A stretch of 6,759 bases of DNA from an uncultured Prevotellaceae bacterium (lineage in GTDB: Bacteria > Bacteroidota > Bacteroidia > Bacteroidales > Muribaculaceae), in assembly GCA_937896015.1 (NCBI GenBank), contig CALBLR010000341.1:1-6759 (forward strand). The letters are read 5' to 3'. Positions within the stretch are counted from its first letter, which is position 1; the number at the start of each line of letters is the position of its first letter. Positions 1 through 5,674 of the stretch are shown here, piece by piece. The translations under genes were made by a program, and so were the position numbers. The notes below the pieces were generated by a model, which was not told the DNA's origin, ran no database searches, and saw nothing but the letters and a program-made list of their open reading frames with translations.

Positions 1-1551
1 ATGCGTACCGACTCGGTGAACCTGTCGAGCCTGGCGATAGGCACCATAAGCAACGAAATCACAGCCAACCTCGGCGAGCAATACCTTAAGGTGCGCCACT
101 ACCACACCACCAGCAAGGGCGCGCAGGAGGCCCACGAGGCCATACGCCCCACCTTCATCGCCAACCACGAGATAACCGGCACTGCACAAGAAAAGAAGCT
201 CTATAAACTCATATGGAAGCGCACCATAGCCTCGCAAATGGCCGATGCTCAAGTGGAGAAAACCACTGCCGACATCACCATAAGCAACCGCACAGAGCAC
301 TTCACCGCCACCGGCGAAGTGATTAAGTTCGACGGATTTCTGCGCGTGTACATGGAGTCGACCGACGACGACGCGCCGGCATCAGACGACAGCCACTCGC
401 TGCCCCCCATGACGGCGGGCATGGGCATGGAGGCCGACGATGTGACCGCCACACAGCGCTTCACCCAGCAGCCGCCACGCTACACCGAAGCATCGCTGGT
501 GCGCAAGCTCGAGGAGCTGGGCATTGGCCGCCCGTCGACCTACGCCCCCACCATCAGCACCATCCAGGCGCGCGACTATGTGGAGAAGGGGGAAAGCCGC
601 GGCGAGAAGCGCGACTACGAGACACTGACACTGCGCGGCGGCAAAATCACCGCAAGCGTCAAAAGCGAGATGACTGGGGCCGAGAAAGGCAAACTCATAC
701 CCACCGATGTGGGCATGGTGGTCAACGACTTCCTGATGAAGTATTTTCCCGGCATTATGGACTACAACTTCACGGCCCGAGTTGAAAGCGAGTTTGACGA
801 CATAGCCGAAGGCAAGCAGGTGTGGAACCAGGAAATAGACCACTTCTACAAAGGCTTCCACCCCGATGTGGAAAAGGTGTCGGCCCTGCGCCTCGAGCAC
901 AAAGTGGGCGAGCGCGTGCTGGGCACCGACCCCAAGACGGGCCGCACCGTGAGCGTGAAGATAGGCCGCTACGGCCCATTGGTGCAGCTCGGCACCACCA
1001 ACGAAGACGAGAAACCACGCTTCGCCTCGCTGCGCAAAGACCAAAGCGTGGCCACCATCACCCTCAACGAGGCCCTGAAACTGTTTGAGATGCCGCGCGA
1101 CCTTGGCGAATTTGAAGGCAGCGAGGTGACAGTGGCCATAGGCCGCTTCGGCCCCTACGTGAAGCATGCCGGCAAATTCGTGTCGATACCCAAAGACGTC
1201 TCGCCCGAGAGCATCACCCTCGACGAGGCATGCAAGCTGATAGCCGACAAGCGCGCCGCCGAGGCCCAGCGCGTGATCAGGGAATTCACCGAAGAGCCCG
1301 GCCTGCAGGTGCTCAACGGCCGCTACGGCCCCTACATCAGCTACAACAAGAAAAACTTCAAGCTGCCCAAGGGCTCCGACGCAGCCACACTCACCCTCGA
1401 CGACTGCCGCGCCATAGTGGCCGACGAAGCCAACGCCACCAAGAGTTCGGCCCGCCGCGCCACCCGCAAGAGCGCCGCCGGCACGGCCGCCAAGAAGCCA
1501 GCAGCCAAAAAGAAGACAGCAACCCGCAAAAAAGCCACGGCCGCCAAATAA
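1..1551 (+). CDS. topA: DNA topoisomerase I (type IA), C-terminal two thirds; 5' end outside window
   Basis: Type IA topoisomerase, which relaxes negative supercoils by cutting one strand and passing the other through the gap. The first visible residues, MRTDSVNLSS, match the segment that directly follows the active-site tyrosine (YMRTDS), so the TOPRIM domain and the tyrosine lie before the window and the first ATG is internal, not a start. Visible landmarks, numbered from the first residue here, are the AHEAIRPT motif (44-51), the conserved stretch RYTEASLVRKLEELGIGRPS (160-179), and KLIPTDVGMVV (231-241). From about 307 there are three C-terminal topoisomerase repeats, marked by GRYGPLV (322-328), GRFGPYV (381-387) and GRYGPYI (440-446). 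The tail from about 478 is Ala/Lys/Arg-rich (AAKKPAAKKK type) and resembles histone H1, so it probably binds DNA. No Cys4 zinc fingers are present, unlike the E. coli enzyme; this fits the Bacteroidetes form. The gene ends in TAA and is followed by a terminator. Confidence 0.97.
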   Translation: MRTDSVNLSSLAIGTISNEITANLGEQYLKVRHYHTTSKGAQEAHEAIRPTFIANHEITGTAQEKKLYKLIWKRTIASQMADAQVEKTTADITISNRTEHFTATGEVIKFDGFLRVYMESTDDDAPASDDSHSLPPMTAGMGMEADDVTATQRFTQQPPRYTEASLVRKLEELGIGRPSTYAPTISTIQARDYVEKGESRGEKRDYETLTLRGGKITASVKSEMTGAEKGKLIPTDVGMVVNDFLMKYFPGIMDYNFTARVESEFDDIAEGKQVWNQEIDHFYKGFHPDVEKVSALRLEHKVGERVLGTDPKTGRTVSVKIGRYGPLVQLGTTNEDEKPRFASLRKDQSVATITLNEALKLFEMPRDLGEFEGSEVTVAIGRFGPYVKHAGKFVSIPKDVSPESITLDEACKLIADKRAAEAQRVIREFTEEPGLQVLNGRYGPYISYNKKNFKLPKGSDAATLTLDDCRAIVADEANATKSSARRATRKSAAGTAAKKPAAKKKTATRKKATAAK

Positions 1552-1571
1552 CCCCGGCCGTTCCACCATAC

Positions 1572-1608
1572 AAAAAAAGCAGCCGCCCACCCAGGCGGCT
1601 GTTTTTTT
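1572..1608. terminator. Bidirectional Rho-independent terminator between topA and the converging leftward genes
   Basis: The 8-bp perfect stem CAGCCGCC (1580-1587) / GGCGGCTG (1594-1601) has a 6-base loop and is followed by seven T (1602-1608). Seven A (1572-1578) lie on the other side, so the same hairpin also reads as a terminator on the minus strand. It starts 20 bases after the topA stop and sits between two converging transcription units, so one element can end both. Confidence 0.9.
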
Positions 1609-1610
1609 AT

Positions 1611-1661
1611 TATTGCTGTCCGGTAAAAGTATGCCCTTTTCAGTTTTACTGGACAGCAATA
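1611..1661. repeat. 18-bp near-perfect inverted repeat with 15-base spacer (possible mobile-element remnant)
   Basis: The left arm TATTGCTGTCCGGTAAAA (1611-1628) is the reverse complement of the right arm TTTTACTGGACAGCAATA (1644-1661) except for one G/T pair at 1622/1650. The 15-base spacer contains CTTTT (1636-1640), which can pair with AAAAG (1625-1629) as an alternative inner stem. No T-run follows on either strand, and a proper terminator lies only 2 bases to the left, so a terminator role is unlikely. Long, nearly identical arms around a tiny spacer resemble the two ends of a deleted insertion sequence or a very short MITE. A structured 3'-end element is the alternative. The 47 bases from 1662 to 1708 show no further structure. 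Confidence 0.7.
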
Positions 1662-1708
1662 GTTGTTTATGCTCTACTAAAATGGGTTCCGTACGACCTG
1701 TTGATGTG

Positions 1709-2242
1709 TCAGTGGCGGGCCGCTTGGCCTTTGGCGGTCAGGAGGTACTTTTGGCGGGGGTGGCGGGGTGAGTCGGGGTAGAGCAAACGCACGTAGCCCT
1801 CGCTGATGGCTGGATTCAAATATAGGCTGCGGAAACTTTTTCGGTCGTTAAGCCCCATTGCTTCAAGCATCTCTTTTATCGTCATCTCTTTGTCGCCAAT
1901 GGCCTTTACGAGTTGACTGATTCGCATACTCAGTCCACTCTCAACTTGGGGGGCACTTGGGGGGTGTTGAAGCCGTACTTGGGGGGTACTTGGGGGGTCG
2001 GCAGCCTTTGGCTGGGCTTTCCACTCGCCGGTGGCGTTGATGTGGAGGTATCGATTGCGCAAATTCCACTGCTCTCCCAGCAGCAAATTGCAAAAGAAAT
2101 GCTCCAAATATTCAGGTGTGTAATCTATCCCCTTGATTACATTTCTATAGTTTGCCCGAACCAAGGCATTGCGAAAATACCAAGAATGACGAGCAAACAG
2201 GCTATTATAAACGTTAAAACCTATTGAGCGGAGATAGAGTAT
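1709..2242 (-). pseudogene. C-terminal remnant of a Fic-family protein (catalytic core missing)
   Basis: Read leftward, the frame is open from about 2242, beginning ILYLRSIGFNV, then HSWYFRNALVRANYRN and EYLEHFFCNLLLGEQWNLRN, to a TGA at 1709. These segments match, from memory of the family, the part of Bacteroidetes Fic proteins just after the AMP-transfer motif HPFxEGN(T/G)R. That motif and everything before it are absent; the adjoining DNA is the 3' end of pdxB, whose stop lies about 25 bases away. A Pro-rich linker with two 11-residue units (DPPSTPQV and HPPSAPQV) follows, then a probable winged-helix domain (MRISQLVKAIGDKEMTIKEM onward). There is no ATG at the truncated end. The possible starts are a TTG at 2164, or an ATG at 1927 that would give a 72-residue winged-helix protein. 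No frameshift or stop breaks the remaining frame. I infer a decayed gene whose intact parent would have been a Fic AMPylase or toxin-like protein; expression of the fragment cannot be excluded. Confidence 0.7.
1944..1998. repeat. Four ACTTGGGGGG units at 11-base steps, inside the Fic remnant linker
   Basis: The unit ACTTGGGGGG starts at 1944, 1955, 1977 and 1988, so spacings are 11, 22 and 11 bases. On the coding (minus) strand this is a doubled ACCCCCCAAGT inside a 33-base duplication (1934-1966 and 1967-1999) that encodes the two PPS-x-PQV units. The plus strand therefore carries four runs of six G within 50 bases (1948-1997), with gaps of 5, 16 and 5, which could form a G-quadruplex. Confidence 0.8.
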
Positions 2243-2267
2243 TGTGGACGCGCCTTGGCGCAGGTGG

Positions 2268-3269
2268 TTAGCGGACTTCGGGACGCAGAGGGTAGTGGTT
2301 GCGCTGCTGCTCGAAGTCTTGGGGGGAGGCTTTGAGGCGGGCGGTGTCGGCCAAGGGGTCGTAGCTGTCCATTATGCCGCGGAAGGTGACGGCGGCAGCG
2401 CCGAGGGCCGGGGCGGCCACGTGGGGCGGTTGGGCGCTGATGCCGAAGTGGCGGTTGAGGGCCTCTATCACCATGGCTGTGCCGCGCTGCTTGCCCTCGC
2501 TGGAATATCCGGCTATGTGGGGTGTGGCCACAAATGCTTTTTGCAGCAGCCCGCGGCTGATGGCCGGCTCGTGTTCCCAGCAGTCGATGGCCACGTCGCC
2601 TGGCCAGCGCAGCAGGGCGGCATTGTCGGCAATGGGGCCGCGGGCGGCATTGATTAGCAGCCGGCACTTGGCGGCCGCAGCAAGCATTGCCTCATCGCAC
2701 AGGTGCACTGTGGGATAGTCGCCGCCCGACGTGAGCGGGGTGTGAAATGTGATGATGGTGCTGCGCGCCACCAGCTGCTGCAATGTGCAGAAGCCGTCGG
2801 AGCCCTCGCGCTGGGCGCGCGGCGGGTCGCACAGCAGCACATTAAGCCCCAGTTGGCGCGCCCACCGCGCCACTATCGAGCCCACATGGCCCACACCCAC
2901 CACACCCAGGGTGAGGCTGTGGGCGCTGGCCACGCCCCGCATGTCCATCCAGCGGCCAATGGCCGACAGCACCCACTGGGCCACGGCCGGGGCGTTGCAG
3001 CCCGGGGCATTGGCCACGGCTATGCCGCGGCTGGCGCAATAGTCAAGGTCGATGTGGTCGGTGCCGATGGTGGCTGTGCCGATAAAGCCCACACGGCTAC
3101 CATCGAGCAGATGCGCGTTGCAGCGGGTGCGGGTGCGCACCAGCAGCGCGTCGGCCGTGCGCACGGCCTGCGGTGTGATGGCTGCGTTGTCGAGATACTC
3201 CACTTGAGCCCAAGGCTCAAGTCTCCCTTTAATGTATGGGATGTGACTTTCTACTATTATCTTAAGCAT
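2268..3269 (-). CDS. pdxB: Erythronate-4-phosphate dehydrogenase, pyridoxal phosphate biosynthesis
   Basis: Oxidises 4-phospho-D-erythronate to 2-oxo-3-hydroxy-4-phosphobutanoate in the cytoplasm, the second step of the DXP-dependent route to vitamin B6. It belongs to the D-2-hydroxyacid dehydrogenase family. The N-terminal KIIVESHIPYIKG and ADALLVRTRTRCN (40-51) match PdxB. TATIGTDHID (65-74) and NAPGCNA (87-93) are PdxB hallmarks, and the NAD-binding glycine loop is GVVGVGHVG (122-130). LLCDPPRA (145-152) follows the Rossmann strand. The catalytic set is complete: Arg210 in NAARGP, Glu234 in WEHEP and His251 in PHIAGYSSEGK. The protein has 333 residues against about 378 in E. coli; the loss is in the C-terminal dimerisation part. 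The ATG at 3269 leaves 13 bases to the stop of the preceding membrane-protein gene, so the two are probably cotranscribed. No Shine-Dalgarno is seen. Confidence 0.95.
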   Translation of the reverse strand: MLKIIVESHIPYIKGRLEPWAQVEYLDNAAITPQAVRTADALLVRTRTRCNAHLLDGSRVGFIGTATIGTDHIDLDYCASRGIAVANAPGCNAPAVAQWVLSAIGRWMDMRGVASAHSLTLGVVGVGHVGSIVARWARQLGLNVLLCDPPRAQREGSDGFCTLQQLVARSTIITFHTPLTSGGDYPTVHLCDEAMLAAAAKCRLLINAARGPIADNAALLRWPGDVAIDCWEHEPAISRGLLQKAFVATPHIAGYSSEGKQRGTAMVIEALNRHFGISAQPPHVAAPALGAAAVTFRGIMDSYDPLADTARLKASPQDFEQQRNHYPLRPEVR

Positions 3270-3282
3270 AGTGCATTACGGG

Positions 3283-4272
3283 TTACATGAGTTGAGCCAC
3301 ATAGCTGGCCGCGGCGGCAGCTATGAGCACCACTATAAGCAGATAGCGGCGCAGGGCGGTGGAGATGGTGAACGTGTGGGCCACCTGAATGGCGAGGCAC
3401 AGGTTGAGTGCGGGCATGTAGGTGGACACATTGTTGTAGTCAACGCACATGGCCACAATGGCCAGCAGCGCGGGCACGGCGAAGAAAGCGTTGTAGAGGC
3501 GCGTCTGCAGGCGGTAGTTGAATATGGTGAACATGTTGATGGCCGTAAGCGCCACGGTGGCCGTAGCAGTGACAGCGGCTGTCACCACGCCCGCATGGGC
3601 CAGTGTGCCTGCGGCAATCACGGTGAAGATGGTGGACACCTGCGGCACGGTGAACGAGTGCGGATCAACCAGGCCCATGCCCAACGCAATCCAATAGGGG
3701 GTGACAAGGCCCAGCACCATGGCTATGAGGCCGCGCAGATTCATGGCGCGCATCTGCATGAAGCCGATGAGCATCACTGGAGCCAAAAACAGGAATGAGT
3801 AGTGAAACATGCAGCAAAACGACACCAGAGCGAAGGCAATGAAAATGCTGCGCTGCGAGTGCTGCTTGTCCTGATACTCGGCAAACATCACAAACGAGGC
3901 CCCAATCAGCACCAGACACAGAGCCGTGCCCACATAGAACTGCACACTGGCCATGGGGTTGCCCACCTGCAGCAGCAGGAATGCCGAAGCATAGACCACG
4001 GTGTACGACCGCACGAAATTGTACATGCGGTTGAGCGTGATGAGCAGGGCGCACACGCCCAGGGTGCACACGGTGTTGGCCGCCCACGAGGCCACGCGGC
4101 TGGTGATGAGCGCCTCGGGCGATGGGAAAAACACCCCGCCGCCGGCGTGCGAAATCACTATGTTGCCGCTTTGCAGCGCCAGCCAGCTTAGCGCCACGTA
4201 GGCTACGGCCATCACCGCCAGAAAGCGGCGGCCGTTGAAAAACTCATTTATTCTCTCTTCTCTGAAACTCAT
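3283..4272 (-). CDS. Polytopic inner-membrane protein of unknown function
   Basis: A 329-residue, very hydrophobic protein with roughly nine to eleven membrane-spanning segments and short loops. Clear ones lie near residues 16-34, 60-80, 112-130, 142-170, 181-200, 212-250, 260-278 and 308-328. The N-terminal tail (MSFREERINEFFNGRRF) is charged and probably cytoplasmic, and no cleavable signal peptide is apparent. Other charged stretches are AEYQDKQHSQRS (131-142) and FNYRLQTRLYN (251-261). The overall plan resembles the DUF6427-type membrane proteins of Bacteroidetes, but I recognise this only loosely and no catalytic motif is visible. The ATG at 4272 was chosen because the longer frame begins at a TTG (4305) inside the upstream terminator hairpin region. 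It lies between purD and pdxB on the same strand, 13 bases ahead of pdxB, which implies cotranscription with pdxB but gives no direct clue to function. Confidence 0.8.
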   Translation of the reverse strand: MSFREERINEFFNGRRFLAVMAVAYVALSWLALQSGNIVISHAGGGVFFPSPEALITSRVASWAANTVCTLGVCALLITLNRMYNFVRSYTVVYASAFLLLQVGNPMASVQFYVGTALCLVLIGASFVMFAEYQDKQHSQRSIFIAFALVSFCCMFHYSFLFLAPVMLIGFMQMRAMNLRGLIAMVLGLVTPYWIALGMGLVDPHSFTVPQVSTIFTVIAAGTLAHAGVVTAAVTATATVALTAINMFTIFNYRLQTRLYNAFFAVPALLAIVAMCVDYNNVSTYMPALNLCLAIQVAHTFTISTALRRYLLIVVLIAAAAASYVAQLM

Positions 4273-4293
4273 TGTGCACTTGTGTGTGATGTG

Positions 4294-4345
4294 AAAAACA
4301 AGCAAGCGGCCGCTGCCTGCCGCGCTGTGGCATGGCAGCGGCCGC
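4294..4345 (-). terminator. GC-rich hairpin with T-rich trailer downstream of purD
   Basis: The arms GCGGCCGCTGCC (4306-4317) and GGCAGCGGCCGC (4334-4345) pair perfectly over 12 bp. TGCC/GGCA (4318-4321 / 4329-4332) can extend the stem past a one-base bulge. On the minus strand it is followed by TTGCTTGTTTTT, so the T-run is broken and begins several bases from the stem. It starts about 40 bases after the purD TAG. I infer a terminator or attenuator that lets some transcripts continue into the membrane-protein gene. The rest of the 112-base gap (4273-4384) shows no clear TTTG / TAnnTTTG Bacteroidetes promoter. Confidence 0.65.
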
Positions 4346-4384
4346 CGCTGTGATGCGTTGTGTGTGAGTGAATGGCGCGCGCCC

Positions 4385-5674
4385 CTACTTCAGGTCGAAG
4401 CCAATGTCGCGGCGGAAATACTTTTTGTCGAAATTGATTTTGGCAATGTTGGCAAACGACTGGTCGAGGGCCTCCTGCTTGGTGGCGCCATAGCTGGTGA
4501 CGGCCAGCACGCGGCCACCGGCGGTGACCAGACGGTCCTGCGCGTCGCGCGCGGTGCCTGCGTGGAACACCACGCTGCCATCCACGGCATCGAGTCCGGT
4601 GATGGGCTTGCCCTTCTCATATTTTTCGGGATAGCCCCCGCTCACCATCATCACCGTCACTGCATAGCGCGGATCGATGCTGATGCGGGTGTCGGCCAGA
4701 TGGCCGTCGGCGGTGGCCAGCAGCATCTCCACCAGGTCGTTTTGCAGGCGCGGCATCACCACCTCGGTCTCGGGGTCGCCCATGCGCACGTTGTATTCTA
4801 TCACATAGGGGTCGCCCTCCACGTTTATCAGCCCCAGGAACACAAAGCCGCAGTATGGCAGCTGCTCCTTTTGCAGCCCTTTGATGGTGGGCTCAATGAT
4901 GCGCTCGCGCACTTTGGCCATAAACGCGTCGTTGGCAAAGCTCACGGGCGACACCGACCCCATGCCGCCGGTGTTGAGGCCCTGCTCGTTTTCGCCAATG
5001 CGCTTGTAGTCCTTGGCCACGGGCAGCACGCGATAGCTCACGCCGTCGGTGAGCACAAACACCGAGCACTCAATTCCCTTCAAAAACTGCTCGATGACCA
5101 CCGTGGCCGACGACTTGCCAAACATGCCGCCCAGCATTTGCCTGAGCTCCTGCTTGGCCTCGTCGAGGGTGTCGACTATGAGCACGCCCTTGCCTGCGGC
5201 AAGGCCGTCGGCCTTGAGCACGTAGGGCGGCTTCTGCGCTTCCAGAAACTTGTAGCCCTCCTCGATGTTGGCAGCGGTCACACTAAAATATTTGGCTGTG
5301 GGAATGCCGTTGCGCTCCATGAAACCCTTGGCAAAGTCCTTGCTGCCCTCAAGCTGCGCGCCCAGGCGCGACGGACCAATCACGCGCACGCCCTGCAGGT
5401 CGGCGCGGCCCTTGAAGTAGTCGGCTATGCCGGCCACCAGAGGGTCTTCGTTGCCCACCACCAGCATGTCCACCTTATGGTCGAGCACGGCCTGGGCCAC
5501 GGCCTCGAAGTCGAGCGGCTTGATGTTGAGGTTTTGGCCATACTGGTCGGTGCCGGCGTTGCCGGGAGCTATGAAAAGATGGTTGAGCAGTTGGCTCTGG
5601 CTCAGCTTCCAGGCGATGGCGCATTCGCGGCCGCCTGAGCCAAGCAGCAGTATGTTCACTTTCTCGTTAGTCAT
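4385..5674 (-). CDS. purD: Phosphoribosylamine-glycine ligase (GAR synthetase)
   Basis: Joins 5-phosphoribosylamine and glycine using ATP to give glycinamide ribonucleotide, the second step of de novo purine synthesis, in the cytoplasm. The protein has 429 residues, the normal length for a monofunctional PurD. The N-terminal domain shows ILLLGSGGRE (8-17) and the PGNAGT loop (37-42). The ATP-grasp core carries VLKADGLAAGKGV (152-164), the substrate loop LNTGGMGS (233-240) and the metal-binding EYNVRMGDPETE (293-304). The C-terminal domain has SGGYP (345-349) and GGRVLAVTS (386-394). The start was set at the ATG at 5674: translation from it begins MTNEKVNILLLGSGGRE as in the family. The longer frame to an ATG at 5761 adds a Thr/Ala-rich stretch that is only a shadow of the upstream gene's tail. 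The start overlaps the stop of the rlmL-like gene by 8 bases (ATGACTAA), which suggests translational coupling. Confidence 0.97.
   Translation of the reverse strand: MTNEKVNILLLGSGGRECAIAWKLSQSQLLNHLFIAPGNAGTDQYGQNLNIKPLDFEAVAQAVLDHKVDMLVVGNEDPLVAGIADYFKGRADLQGVRVIGPSRLGAQLEGSKDFAKGFMERNGIPTAKYFSVTAANIEEGYKFLEAQKPPYVLKADGLAAGKGVLIVDTLDEAKQELRQMLGGMFGKSSATVVIEQFLKGIECSVFVLTDGVSYRVLPVAKDYKRIGENEQGLNTGGMGSVSPVSFANDAFMAKVRERIIEPTIKGLQKEQLPYCGFVFLGLINVEGDPYVIEYNVRMGDPETEVVMPRLQNDLVEMLLATADGHLADTRISIDPRYAVTVMMVSGGYPEKYEKGKPITGLDAVDGSVVFHAGTARDAQDRLVTAGGRVLAVTSYGATKQEALDQSFANIAKINFDKKYFRRDIGFDLK

Noticed and set aside
382..1659. Long open frame on the minus strand (425 residues) opposite topA
   Set aside because: It lies antisense to a clearly recognisable topoisomerase, runs through the terminator and inverted repeat, and has Gly/Ala/His-biased composition typical of a GC-rich antisense shadow.
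1913..2227. Plus-strand frame of 104 residues across the G-run repeat, with GGTWGV repeats
   Set aside because: The minus strand encodes recognisable Fic C-terminal sequence here; the plus-strand repeat peptide is just the reverse reading of the PPS/PQV linker.
2250..2261. Small inverted repeat GCGCC-TT-GGCGC between pdxB and the Fic remnant, as a terminator
   Set aside because: The loop is only two bases and no T-run follows on the minus strand, so it does not make a convincing terminator.
3271..3798. Plus-strand His/Gly-rich frame (175 residues) that might look like a metal-binding protein
   Set aside because: It is antisense to the membrane-protein gene; the His and Gly come from reading the complement of codons for hydrophobic residues such as Met, Val and Ala.
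4358..5638. Long open frame on the plus strand (426 residues) opposite purD
   Set aside because: It is antisense to an intact purD, has the His/Ala/Val-rich composition of a shadow frame, and matches no family I recognise.
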